Shown piece after piece: positions 1-7,239 of a stretch of DNA of 36,523 bases; the stretch's first letter is position 1; each line of letters opens with the position of its first letter. The DNA is from a virus, in IMG/VR virus record IMGVR_UViG_3300021960_000226, positions 1 through 36,523 of that record, one strand, 5' to 3'. A program made the translations under genes and the position numbers. The notes beneath the pieces are model-generated. The model ran no database searches. It saw nothing but the letters and a program-made list of their open reading frames with translations, and was not told the DNA's origin.

Positions 1-792
1 ACCCATAGACGCTGAGTCAGTGGGTGAATACTCAAAGCGAGGCTGACCAGCAGTGGACACGCTTTTGAGTGTGGGGGAATACTCTCTGTGTATTTGCCCA
101 GAGGTTTCGTTGAGGACGGTCTCTCCCAACGTGCTCATATTGATGCCCCAGATTGCGAATGCGTCACCGTTTAGGCCGGTGTAGTCAGTGGTGACATTGT
201 CAGCCGATGCACCAGCGATGACGACATCCTCACTGGTCGTGTAAACACTGCTGACAGTTGCTGTGAGTTTGTAGTATCCGTTTCCGCTGGCAGCAATGGA
301 CCCTGTCATGCTGGTTTCCTCAGTGCCTTTCGTGCCGTTCTGGATGTCAAACCATACGTGCCTATATGTTCCACTACTGTCCCTAAGTCTGATGGAAACC
401 CACTGCCGACCTATGTATTTGACGTAGCAACTAACAGTCAGAGAAGCTGACGAATCCACCGCTGCGACGTAATAAATGCGATGCTGACTGTTAGCGGAGT
501 CCTCTGTCAGTTTGTAGGCATCTGTTCCCCCGTCTGGAGCTGCTTGCCCTCCAGTTTCTGTTACCCCGTTTTTGGTCCAAGCTGACTGACTGATGTCACT
601 GCTGTAGGTGATGAGGTTTTCCGAACTTAGGTGTTTCTCATTGGACCAGTAATGCACCGCCGATGGCGCAGCATAGGTGGGCGGCGTGTCTGGGCGACTG
701 AACGTGATTCGAGGGTCCAGCCTACCTCCGTTCGACGCAAAGTTACATTGCCACGTGGGCGAAACTGCTGGGAATGAATCGCTATACGACAT
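1..792 (-). CDS. Tail fibre / spike-like protein, C-terminus cut by the window edge
   Basis: An open frame runs from the ATG at 790-792 to base 1 without a stop (264 codons in the window). Residues about 59-175 begin NLITYSSDISQSAWTK and continue through a YVKYIGRQWVS segment. This pattern is typical of beta-sandwich modules in phage fibres and of proteins annotated as phage head spike fibre domain proteins. The likely role is receptor or surface-glycan binding. A GAGG lies about 8 bases upstream of the ATG, and the preceding gene stops 2 bases before it. If the window is circular, the frame continues for two codons into 36523-36518 and stops at TGA 36517-36515, giving 266 residues and a 4-base ATGA overlap with the next gene. 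The fold is inferred from sequence pattern only. Confidence 0.7.
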   Translation of the reverse strand, partial: MSYSDSFPAVSPTWQCNFASNGGRLDPRITFSRPDTPPTYAAPSAVHYWSNEKHLSSENLITYSSDISQSAWTKNGVTETGGQAAPDGGTDAYKLTEDSANSQHRIYYVAAVDSSASLTVSCYVKYIGRQWVSIRLRDSSGTYRHVWFDIQNGTKGTEETSMTGSIAASGNGYYKLTATVSSVYTTSEDVVIAGASADNVTTDYTGLNGDAFAIWGINMSTLGETVLNETSGQIHREYSPTLKSVSTAGQPRFEYSPTDSASMG

Positions 793-794
793 GC

Positions 795-1097
795 TTATGC
801 CTCGGTTGGGGTTTCGTCAGAGGCATCCACTGATGCTCCATCAGTTGCCAAAGCTGCGGCATCAGCGGCTTGCTTGTCAGCCCACTGCTGTTTCACCTCG
901 TCGGTGAAGACTGCATTGCAGATGGCTTGCACGTTGGCTTCAGCCTGACTCCAGTCAGAGTCTGGCTGCATTACGCAACGCTCAAACGAGGCAGCGAGTT
1001 CATTGCCGTCCTCAACGACACTGATGCGCTTGCGGCACTGAACGGCGAACGGTGGGACAAATTCGATTTTGTCGCACTTAGTAATTTTCTCAATCAT
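795..1097 (-). CDS. Small fibre-associated protein (100 aa), function unknown
   Basis: The 100-residue protein starts MIEKITKCDKIEFV. It has a beta-rich N-terminal half (residues 1-50) and a low-complexity Ala/Asp/Thr-rich acidic tail (residues 75-100). It sits between two fibre genes in the same operon, with only 2 bases before the next start, so a role in fibre assembly or as a minor virion protein is plausible. There is no Shine-Dalgarno: the leader before ATG 1097 is rich in A and C. No catalytic motif or transmembrane segment is visible. The function is not recognised. Confidence 0.6.
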   Translation of the reverse strand: MIEKITKCDKIEFVPPFAVQCRKRISVVEDGNELAASFERCVMQPDSDWSQAEANVQAICNAVFTDEVKQQWADKQAADAAALATDGASVDASDETPTEA

Positions 1098-1119
1098 AGT
1101 AGTTTTGGTGTAGGTCCGT

Positions 1120-1138
1120 CCCAGCTAGTCCGGCTGGG
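1120..1138 (-). terminator. Small hairpin in the intergenic gap between two fibre genes
   Basis: CCCAGC (1120-1125) pairs with GCTGGG (1133-1138) around a 7-base loop, in the 50-base gap after the 509-residue fibre gene. No run of T follows on either strand, so it is a weak attenuator, an mRNA-processing element, or chance. Confidence 0.3.
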
Positions 1139-1147
1139 GTAAATTGA

Positions 1148-2677
1148 TTAGGTTGAAGCGATGTAGGAAACCGTGAAAATTAGCTGATTTACGTTTGAGG
1201 ATGCTCCGTTTGTCACGTCGCTTGCAGAAATCGCTGTAATACCAGTCGTTCCAATACGTGTTAAACTCGCATAACTGGCGTTTGGATGCACATACCCAGC
1301 AGTTGGCGCATTGACCCATAACGAGCTGTACCCAACGCTCAGGTTCCCAGAATACGTGGTGGTTTCAGAAACAAACGGTAAACCCTGCACGGCTACTGTC
1401 CCAGTGGCTCCGGTCGTGTCGACGTTATCTGTCATGATATTTGCTTGGCAGAAAACATGACGTCCAACTTTGCAGTAGTGGGCAGCAATAACGTCCATAG
1501 TGAGGGCAGCAAAATTTGAGCCAGTCATCTCAAATCGAGGAACCCAAGAACCAAATTCGTAGTCGCTTAAAACGGAGCTTGCTGGCGTCCCAGTGGTTCC
1601 AGTGCCGTCTCCAGCGGAAGTAGACACAGACCCGAAATCAATTGCTGTCCCATTGGCGACTAGGTTGCCCGAACTGTCCACTTTCCACTTTTCAGCCCCA
1701 GATACTGCAAATGCAATTTCTCCGTTCGTCGACTGCGCGTTGAGGGTGTGTTTAGCCCCCACACTGCCAGCCGCGCTTGTTGAACTGGTGAAAATTAGCC
1801 CACGCGTTTCCGATCCTCCGCTAATTTTTAGAATGTCCCCAGCAGTTGATTTGCTGATTTCGGTTTGAGCGTCCGGCGAGGTTGTCCCGATGCCGACCAG
1901 CCCAGCGGCTGTGACTGTCGCACGGGTAGTGCCGTTAGTTTTAAGCGCCAACGGGTGATTGGTGTGAGTGCCAACAAAACCAGTTGTTGAATTGCTCTGT
2001 AGGTGGTTCACGACACCGCCGTCAGAAGTGGCAGCAATCCGGGCGTTTGAAGCTTGAACCTCAATCTCATAATTAGGGTCCGAAGTTCCCACGCCAATCT
2101 CATCAGCCGACACAGTACCAACTGACACTCCGTCAGATGACTGATAGGCCATTGTCCCAAGGTGTTGGTTCAGAGGGACTTGCGAAGGCCCGGTTCCGAC
2201 ATCTGGGATTTCAATTGCGGTCTTTGCGCCGTCAATAGTGCTGACACCATCGAGGATGTTGGCAACTGAATCGATCTTGAACCATACAGTGCCGTTGTAT
2301 TTGACAACGTCACCAACTGTGAAGGCGATGCTGCCAGAGCCCAGATCGGATGATCCAGCTACGGTTACATCGTAGTAGTCACCAGCAGTGCCAGAGCCGT
2401 CTGCCAGTGTTGGCGTGTTGGTGCTGGCATCCCAAGCACCTTTGGGTGTGTCACTGCTAGACGATAGGTAGACCGCATCAATCTTTCCTGTGCCACTGTT
2501 GAGGGGAGCTAGGTTGTAGGTCCCGGGAGCTGCCACAAAGGCGTCTGCAGTGTCTTGGCGGAAGTTGTCCCGAGAGATCTTCTGGGTTCCACCAGTGTTG
2601 CCGTCCAAGACAAGATTAGCGTCAGAATTGACGGTAGTTGCTGTCTTGCTGAGATCTTTAATGCGTGTTGTTGCCAT
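1148..2677 (-). CDS. Tail fibre protein (509 aa) with GIGTTSP-type repeats
   Basis: This 509-residue virion protein probably contacts the host surface. The N-terminus (MATTRIKDLSKTATT, residues 1-60) resembles the start of many fibres that dock on a tail or head connector. Residues about 190-340 carry GIGTTSP and KWKVDSSGNL elements, typical of fibres and host-specificity proteins rich in short beta repeats. The C-terminal domain (residues about 370-509) contains YCKVGRHVFCQANI, a common fibre-tip pattern. No S74 chaperone catalytic core was recognised. The start lies 2 bases after the stop of the 53-residue gene upstream, without a clear Shine-Dalgarno, suggesting coupled translation. It is one of several fibre-like products in the structural operon. 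Confidence 0.85.
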   Translation of the reverse strand: MATTRIKDLSKTATTVNSDANLVLDGNTGGTQKISRDNFRQDTADAFVAAPGTYNLAPLNSGTGKIDAVYLSSSSDTPKGAWDASTNTPTLADGSGTAGDYYDVTVAGSSDLGSGSIAFTVGDVVKYNGTVWFKIDSVANILDGVSTIDGAKTAIEIPDVGTGPSQVPLNQHLGTMAYQSSDGVSVGTVSADEIGVGTSDPNYEIEVQASNARIAATSDGGVVNHLQSNSTTGFVGTHTNHPLALKTNGTTRATVTAAGLVGIGTTSPDAQTEISKSTAGDILKISGGSETRGLIFTSSTSAAGSVGAKHTLNAQSTNGEIAFAVSGAEKWKVDSSGNLVANGTAIDFGSVSTSAGDGTGTTGTPASSVLSDYEFGSWVPRFEMTGSNFAALTMDVIAAHYCKVGRHVFCQANIMTDNVDTTGATGTVAVQGLPFVSETTTYSGNLSVGYSSLWVNAPTAGYVHPNASYASLTRIGTTGITAISASDVTNGASSNVNQLIFTVSYIAST

Positions 2678-2679
2678 CG

Positions 2680-2841
2680 TTATTCAGGGTCAGGTGCTTC
2701 AAATTGTAGGGTCAGGATGTATTCGTTGTCGTCTGTCAGCATGAAATCGTTGTCATCATTCACAAGGAATGTGGCCTCGATCACTTTGTCGCCCCCGGTG
2801 GAAGCGGCAACTGTTGGCAAACCTAGGCCAAAGCCGATCAT
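2680..2841 (-). CDS. Small acidic protein (53 aa) nested between structural genes
   Basis: A 53-codon gene that ordinary length cut-offs would miss. Its ATG at 2841-2839 overlaps the TGA of the upstream gene (2840-2838) in an ATGA arrangement, and its stop lies 2 bases before the start of the long fibre gene. The product begins MIGFGLGLPTVAAS and has a beta-rich, Asp/Asn-rich second half (LVNDDNDFMLTDDNEYI). No family is recognised. Tight packing in the structural operon is the main evidence that it is real, and a minor virion or fibre-adaptor role is only a guess. Confidence 0.6.
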   Translation of the reverse strand: MIGFGLGLPTVAASTGGDKVIEATFLVNDDNDFMLTDDNEYILTLQFEAPDPE

Positions 2842-3134
2842 ACATCGTAGGCAGTTATCTCACCAGAGGTGACAGTAATGGATGTGGCCCTGCAGCATCT
2901 CCAGTAGGAACCTGCTTGCAGGTTGACATTCGTGATGGTTCCCAGTCCTCCGCTGGCGACACTGCCTAGGACAGTTGCTGAGTGAGCAAAGATCCAACTG
3001 AAGTTACCAGTGATCGTTCCACCACCATTCTGGTAGGTTCCACTGTCTGACCCCAGAGTGCCGTCTTCGCCAACTCTGACTGTGCGATATTTGTCGTTCT
3101 GGTCTACGCCAGTGATGAGTGATGCTCTGCTCAT
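2838..3134 (-). CDS. Small beta-rich structural protein (98 aa)
   Basis: The 98-residue protein begins MSRASLITGVDQNDKYRTVRVG. It has a Gly/Thr/Ser-rich beta-strand pattern (ITGNFSWIFAHSATVLGSV, then LQAGSYWRCCRATSITV) like small head or fibre-base proteins encoded between connector and fibre genes. Its start is 1 base from the stop of the connector gene and its stop overlaps the next start (ATGA). Two adjacent Cys lie near residue 80. No enzyme motif is visible. A minor virion protein is inferred from context only. Confidence 0.6.
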   Translation of the reverse strand: MSRASLITGVDQNDKYRTVRVGEDGTLGSDSGTYQNGGGTITGNFSWIFAHSATVLGSVASGGLGTITNVNLQAGSYWRCCRATSITVTSGEITAYDV

Positions 3135-3135
3135 G

Positions 3136-3864
3136 TTAGTATCCAGCTACCTCTAGCCGGGTTGTCTGACCCTGCTGTGTGTGTAGCTTCAGTAGTTCGT
3201 GATCAAGCACGTCTCGGGCATCTGCCTCGGCTACCCTAGCCCTGTCCAGCTCACCATTGTGTCTCAGGTAATCGCTGTAAGTGCCTCGCACTAGGTAGTC
3301 GAAAAATATGTTGGGTATTGCTACCACATCCCAGTAACTGGGCTGTGCAGTAGGACTGTTGTTCCCTGCTGCCACAGACTGGTTGGCCTCGTAAAACTGA
3401 CCAGCCGTGTTGTCATAGACCTGATCCCCGGTGCTGTAAGCACTCGAGGAGCTGTAGAGAGCCCCAGTCAGTGTAGGAACTGTCTTCCTGAACCAGAGAT
3501 ACGCTGTGGTGTTGTTCTCAGCGATCTGGATGCCGTTCTCAGACAGATACCACGTTAGTGATATCTGATCCTGATTTGACTTTGGTGACTTGTTCCACAC
3601 AGCAAAGACCTCACCGATCTCTGTCTGTCCTGCCTGATTAAGGGCTATGTAATTTCCCTCGTCTCCGCCAGTCTGTGTAACGGTCCTGCTCTCAGTGACA
3701 GTTACCTCAGGCCATTTGGCAGCCTGCCAAGCGTATTTCAGACGCCTGCTGGACAAGTCTCTGAACAGGTTCCACTCCAGCGTTGGCAGAGTGGCCCTGT
3801 CTATGCCTGACAGGTTCAAGACCTGATTCAGGATCTGTCCATAGTTGGCTGGGCTAAGAGCCAT
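3136..3864 (-). CDS. Head-tail connector / adaptor protein with a carbohydrate-binding-like insert
   Basis: The 242-residue protein begins with a helical segment (NYGQILNQVLNLSGID) and ends with a helical YLRHNGELDRARVAEADA region. This is typical of podovirus adaptor proteins that dock under the portal (T7 gp11-like role). Residues about 139-183 form a separate module, AYSTGDQVYDNTAGQFYEA ... PSYWDVV. It matches the pattern of CBM5/12-like modules (Y..GD.V.. then YEA then W), placed between the sheet region and the C-terminal helices. It overlaps the upstream gene by 11 bases. The adaptor assignment rests on position and pattern, and the insert is analysed separately. Confidence 0.6.
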   Translation of the reverse strand: MALSPANYGQILNQVLNLSGIDRATLPTLEWNLFRDLSSRRLKYAWQAAKWPEVTVTESRTVTQTGGDEGNYIALNQAGQTEIGEVFAVWNKSPKSNQDQISLTWYLSENGIQIAENNTTAYLWFRKTVPTLTGALYSSSSAYSTGDQVYDNTAGQFYEANQSVAAGNNSPTAQPSYWDVVAIPNIFFDYLVRGTYSDYLRHNGELDRARVAEADARDVLDHELLKLHTQQGQTTRLEVAGY

Positions 3865-4165
3865 ATCCTACTTGTATCTTCCCCGTGCCTTCGCTTTTCA
3901 CTTTCAGCTCAGGGTTCTTCTCAGAAATGTATTTACGGAATTTGGGGTCTTTCCAGATCTCCTTGCCTTCCTTCTTGACCCACTCTTGATAGACCTTGCT
4001 ATCAACCTCCATTGTGGCTCGCCCTAGACCGTTCATGCTTTTACGGCCTTGGTTCTGTCGAGCGATCTCCTTCTGCCGCTCTGTTGCTCTCGCTAGACGC
4101 TCTTCGTATGACCCGTTGTATTGACGAGCCAGAGCCTCTTTCATTGCCTCGGTGTAGTCTGACAT
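3854..4165 (-). CDS. Conserved-looking basic helical protein (103 aa), unknown
   Basis: The 103-residue protein starts MSDYTEAMKEALARQYNGSY. It is charged and strongly helical through residue 45 (YEERLARATERQKEIARQNQG) and Lys-rich toward the C-terminus. There is no transmembrane segment or signal peptide. It lies between the small head protein and the connector gene. The start has an A-rich leader without Shine-Dalgarno, downstream of two tandem hairpins. Likely a head-completion or minor virion protein by location. The family is not recognised. Confidence 0.55.
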   Translation of the reverse strand: MSDYTEAMKEALARQYNGSYEERLARATERQKEIARQNQGRKSMNGLGRATMEVDSKVYQEWVKKEGKEIWKDPKFRKYISEKNPELKVKSEGTGKIQVGYGS

Positions 4166-4189
4166 ATTTGTGTTTTGTTAGCCCCGGTT

Positions 4190-4254
4190 GAGGGAGCCAC
4201 TTTCGTGACTCCCTCGGTCCCGAGGTGGTGCGAATTGCTGGTGCGAGCCAGCAA
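4190..4254 (-). terminator. Two tandem stem-loops after the small head gene (possible attenuator)
   Basis: In transcript sense, the first hairpin follows the small head gene stop: TTGCTGG/CCAGCAA (4235-4241 with 4248-4254, 6-base loop). The second is an 11-bp stem (4190-4200 with 4205-4215) containing one U-G wobble and capped by a GAAA tetraloop. No T-tract follows. The pair could lower read-through from capsid genes into connector and fibre genes, or protect the capsid mRNA 3-prime end. Confidence 0.5.
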
Positions 4255-4258
4255 AGTG

Positions 4259-4711
4259 TTAGCTCAACCGATCAAGCTCGACCAAGTTGAAGTAGTAGCG
4301 CAGCTTGCCAGCCGTGAAGTCTGACAAGTTGTCGCCCACTGCAGTGAACAAGATGTCAATGGTGTCCTGTCCAGTGTATGCCTTGCCGGTTCCAACTGCT
4401 GCAGCTCCAGTCCCCGGGGTTGGGGCCTTGTAGGTCACTTTGCCTACATTAGCTGCGTCAACCTGAGTTGATGTCATGAACAGGTCATCATCAGTATCAT
4501 CTCCAACCTCGTATACAAGGCTAGTGGAATCTGCACTGACAAACGCAGTGTCCATAATGTGGAAACCGCCCTTGACCCAGCTTCCGTTTGGAATGCTGAC
4601 AATCAGAGTTTGAGTTGTAGCCGCCGCTGTGAGGTCTTCATGAGTGATAACCAACTCATGAGTTGCTCCCAGTTGAGCCTGCGATTCGATGGGAAGTATG
4701 TTAATTTCCAT
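4259..4711 (-). CDS. Small head protein, possible capsid decoration protein (150 aa)
   Basis: The 150-residue, beta-rich, acidic protein is encoded directly after the major capsid gene, the usual place for a decoration or cement protein. It begins MEINILPIESQAQLGATHELV and ends KLRYYFNLVELDRLS. It has one of the best ribosome-binding sites in the window: AGGAGA about 9 bases before the ATG, consistent with high expression. No cysteines, signal peptide or membrane segment are seen. Two hairpins follow its stop codon. The decoration role is inferred from position, size and composition. Confidence 0.6.
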   Translation of the reverse strand: MEINILPIESQAQLGATHELVITHEDLTAAATTQTLIVSIPNGSWVKGGFHIMDTAFVSADSTSLVYEVGDDTDDDLFMTSTQVDAANVGKVTYKAPTPGTGAAAVGTGKAYTGQDTIDILFTAVGDNLSDFTAGKLRYYFNLVELDRLS

Positions 4712-4729
4712 ATCTGATATCTCCTATTT

Positions 4730-5734
4730 TTATGGTGCTGGGTCGAACTGAGCGAGCCCGATTGGGTTCAAGCACTGCAGGGAGGCACGGGATTCAATCA
4801 TGAATCGCTCGCCGCCGCCTTGGTCCTCGAAACGCTCTACCGTTGGATTCTTTGACATGCGGATCTGGAGCTTATCCATATCGAGCAAGTAGCCACGGCC
4901 AGCGGTCTGGCTAGTTCCAGCGGCATTGTATCCAATGAAGTTGTCAGCGATGATTTCAACCACACCAAAGTCACCTTCAAAGATGGTGGTGCTCATGCTC
5001 ACCTTGTTGGCGTCTCCAGCGAAATCGAAGTTCCGTGAGGAGTAACCAGCAGTGGCAACGGTGCGAGTGAAGTCAGTGAATGCACGGCGCAGGGTAGCGT
5101 CAGCAAACAGCTTGTAGTCGCCTACCATACCAGTTGCGTTCCAGATGCTCTGCAGGACGGCCTGAATGTCAGACTCAGTCAGAGAAGCAGTAGCAGTGGT
5201 GATATACTGGCCAGCAGCAGGGCGGTAGTCAGCAGGAACCTGATGGGTAACCTGAGCACCGATGTTGGCAGTATTGCGAATCCAAGTGCCGAGACCACGG
5301 AGGAGGTAAGGATTGGTCCCGTCATCAGCCTGATGCTCTTGATCGCTCAAGCAGGTGGACTCCATATCACGGAGAAGCTCGACGCCCTTCTTGGCGATGG
5401 CTTCTGCGACCTCGTCAGAGACGCCAGCAACATTGGAGACTTCCTGAGCCAGACGAGAAACCTTGGCCGTGCGGCGGAAGGTCTGCAGGTAGGAGCTAAG
5501 GAGTGCTCGGTTCTCTGCGTGGTTCTCGTAGGTGGCAACGTCAGTTCCATCAACAACTCCACCCAGAGCTGGGGCAGCGTAGATGTCTACGGGCCACTCG
5601 AGGTAGGTGTTCTGAGGGGTGCTTCCCTTGGAAACAAGGGACATAAACGGAGTGGCTTTCTCGTCCACTCGTGTCAAAAGGTCAAGCAAGTCTTCTCGCT
5701 TGGCAACCTGATTAATTTCAAATAATCCAGCCAT
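4730..5734 (-). CDS. Major capsid protein, SU10-like (DUF5309 / PF17236 type)
   Basis: The 334-residue protein forms the icosahedral head shell. Its N-terminus (MAGLFEINQVAKREDLLDLL, followed by a DEKATPFMSLVSKG segment) and TYLEWPVD at about residues 43-50 match the pattern of the SU10-like major capsid family, an HK97-fold group often annotated as DUF5309. The central region includes a helical spine with SRLAQEVSNVAGVSDEVAEA (residues about 93-112). The C-terminal part (KLQIRMSKNPTVERFEDQGG) is the expected P-domain strand region. It follows the scaffold gene by 9 bases and precedes the putative decoration gene by 18. A weak AGGA precedes the start. The family call is from recognisable pattern, not a search. 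Confidence 0.85.
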   Translation of the reverse strand: MAGLFEINQVAKREDLLDLLTRVDEKATPFMSLVSKGSTPQNTYLEWPVDIYAAPALGGVVDGTDVATYENHAENRALLSSYLQTFRRTAKVSRLAQEVSNVAGVSDEVAEAIAKKGVELLRDMESTCLSDQEHQADDGTNPYLLRGLGTWIRNTANIGAQVTHQVPADYRPAAGQYITTATASLTESDIQAVLQSIWNATGMVGDYKLFADATLRRAFTDFTRTVATAGYSSRNFDFAGDANKVSMSTTIFEGDFGVVEIIADNFIGYNAAGTSQTAGRGYLLDMDKLQIRMSKNPTVERFEDQGGGERFMIESRASLQCLNPIGLAQFDPAP

Positions 5735-5743
5735 ATCAATATC

Positions 5744-6730
5744 CTAATCTTTAGGTGTCATTGCAGCCTTGATGAAGTCTCTCAAGCCTGCCCTCGATCC
5801 ACTCTTATACACCTGAGCTTTTGCTCGCTCTGCCCTCTTGACTGCATCAGAGACTTCTGCCTTCTGTGCAGATGGCGCACCGGGTTGTGGTGTTGGGTCT
5901 GGCGTTTTTTGCGCTTTAACAGGCTTCTTCTGTGCCTGCTCTTGTTCTATGTAGAAACCAACCAGTGCTCTAGCTAAGTAGAGATCGACATCAGGTAAAT
6001 TCCTGATACCCGGGTTGCTTTCCTTGACCTGTTCTACCCACGCCCGTGCAGGGCTCTTACTGTCTCTCAGCCACGGATATTTCTGTGCTGCGAACTCAAA
6101 GCTGCGAGCGTTCTGCGTCAGTTGCTTTCGCCGTTTCGGGATATCACTCTCCCTACTCCATTCGGCATTTAGTGCTAGGTCCTCGAGCCACGCTTCAGGA
6201 TCTTCTGGGATGCTCTGAATGCGATTCTCAATTTCCCGTTCAACTTGATCAGGGTCTCGCCTGTATCTAGCTAGTGCTCGTTTCGCCCATCTTTCTGCCG
6301 ATAAGGCCTCGTCTTCCAGTTGATCCAACTCCTGTTCAGAGTTGGCCTGCATGACCAGTTCCGAGATGGTGCTCTCGCTGTCCGTTTGCTGAGTTTTCTT
6401 GGCCTCCAGCTTGAGTTGCTTTTGAGACTCCTCAAGTTGCTCCAGTCGTTCTTCCAGCTCCTTCTTCTGGGCTGTGAGGCGATTGATGCGCTTTTGGAAA
6501 CCAATGTGCTCAGATGGTTCCGAATCGTCCTGTTCTGATTCCTGCTCAGGCTGCTCCTCGAGCACGGCTTCAGGTTCAGGAACGGGCGGCTCCTCTACTA
6601 TTTCAGGGGCTTCTTCCGGTTGGGGACTCAAGCTATCCTTGAGTGCATTCCGCAAGGCTTCCATTCCGCCAACTACATTTTCTGCCTCCGAGGGCTGGCT
6701 GGCCTCGGCTGTGGATTCAGGATTTGACAT
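5744..6730 (-). CDS. Scaffolding protein
   Basis: The 328-residue protein is encoded immediately upstream of the major capsid gene. It has the typical scaffold make-up: a disordered, Glu/Pro-rich acidic N-terminus (residues 1-75), a coiled coil at about residues 78-115 (QKRINRLTAQKKELEERLEQ), more charged helices, a Pro/Gln/Ala linker near residues 270-290, and a short basic C-terminal helix (about residues 290-328) that could bind capsid subunits. No protease motif is visible, so processing would need another factor. Its start is the 5-prime end of the structural operon. The leader (GCAGCCGTAAAACAGC) lacks a Shine-Dalgarno. Confidence 0.75.
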   Translation of the reverse strand: MSNPESTAEASQPSEAENVVGGMEALRNALKDSLSPQPEEAPEIVEEPPVPEPEAVLEEQPEQESEQDDSEPSEHIGFQKRINRLTAQKKELEERLEQLEESQKQLKLEAKKTQQTDSESTISELVMQANSEQELDQLEDEALSAERWAKRALARYRRDPDQVEREIENRIQSIPEDPEAWLEDLALNAEWSRESDIPKRRKQLTQNARSFEFAAQKYPWLRDSKSPARAWVEQVKESNPGIRNLPDVDLYLARALVGFYIEQEQAQKKPVKAQKTPDPTPQPGAPSAQKAEVSDAVKRAERAKAQVYKSGSRAGLRDFIKAAMTPKD

Positions 6731-6881
6731 GCTGTTTTACGGCTGCAAGTGGCCGAGAATCAGGGCTTTTATCGTTCGCCCAGAGAACGGTTCTTGTTGG
6801 CCTCGGGAGCCTACGACACCAGATTCGCTCAGACGCAGGTGCAGGTCAATGATGGCAGGATAAAAAAGTTCACTTTAGGTG
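6731..6881. promoter_or_regulatory. Divergent intergenic region between scaffold and early block
   Basis: About 150 bases separate the scaffold start (minus) from the plus-strand promoter at 6882. The structural operon must start here or be read through from elsewhere. The best minus-strand match I find is a weak GATAAA without a convincing -35, so I do not call a specific promoter. Late transcription may need an activator. Short overlapping frames here look like chance. Confidence 0.35.
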
Positions 6882-6910
6882 TTGACTCAATACTCAGTCT
6901 AGCGTATGTT
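6882..6910 (+). promoter_or_regulatory. Sigma70-like promoter P1 of the first accessory cassette
   Basis: TTGACT (6882-6887), a 17-base spacer and TATGTT (6905-6910). Predicted transcription starts near 6917, about 48 bases before the first gene. CAATACT, TAGCGTAT and TGTGTCAGG are shared with promoter P2 at 8645-8673, suggesting common ancestry and a common regulator. Confidence 0.65.
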
Positions 6911-6964
6911 GCTTGTGTCAGGAGGGAATAAGCCCACTGATTGAAAAGCAAAAGGAAAAATACA

Positions 6965-7177
6965 ATGAACCAAAAACAAGTCGAAAAAATCATCAACGAA
7001 AAAATCAACATGAAGTATGCCACAGAGTGGGCAAACAGCAGTGAACAGCTTCTTGAGTTTGATTACGGGTTTAACTCAGATCACCTAGGGATTCAGATGT
7101 CAGAAAACGAAGATCTTTTCGACTGGGCGTTGAATTTCTTTGAGCGTAAATGCGAGGCCTTAATCGCAAAGGCGTAA
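6965..7177 (+). CDS. Small accessory protein (70 aa), first gene after P1
   Basis: A 70-residue protein starting MNQKQVEKIINEKINMKYAT, helical with an acidic middle (QMSENEDLFDWALNFFE). I chose ATG 6965 over the upstream in-frame TTG at 6941 because AAGGA lies about 9 bases upstream and translation from TTG would add a poor Lys-rich leader. It is followed 8 bases later by a strong GC hairpin with a T-tract. The arrangement promoter, small gene, terminator recurs at 8645-9046. No family is recognised. As an immediate, separately terminated early gene it could modify host functions, but nothing in the sequence proves this. Confidence 0.55.
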   Translation: MNQKQVEKIINEKINMKYATEWANSSEQLLEFDYGFNSDHLGIQMSENEDLFDWALNFFERKCEALIAKA

Positions 7178-7185
7178 CCCTAACC

Positions 7186-7214
7186 GGGGGGCGCAAGCCC
7201 CCCCCCTCTTTTTT
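7186..7214 (+). terminator. Intrinsic terminator with GCAA tetraloop
   Basis: GGGGGGC (7186-7192), GCAA loop, GCCCCCC (7197-7203), followed by CCCTCTTTTTT. A perfect 7-bp G-C stem plus T-run makes a good rho-independent terminator, probably partial because the next gene lacks an obvious promoter. The same hairpin type, followed by a similar ATCCAAC tract, occurs at 9029-9046. Confidence 0.8.
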
Positions 7215-7239
7215 ATCCAACGGCAAAGCAACACACGTA

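Noticed and set aside
870-1142. A 90-codon plus-strand open frame
   Set aside because: It overlaps the minus-strand 100-residue gene almost fully, lacks a start signal and promoter, and lies in the structural operon transcribed from the other strand.
6881-6941. TTG at 6941 as start of the first accessory gene
   Set aside because: It adds a Lys-rich leader, whereas ATG 6965 has an AAGGA at good spacing.
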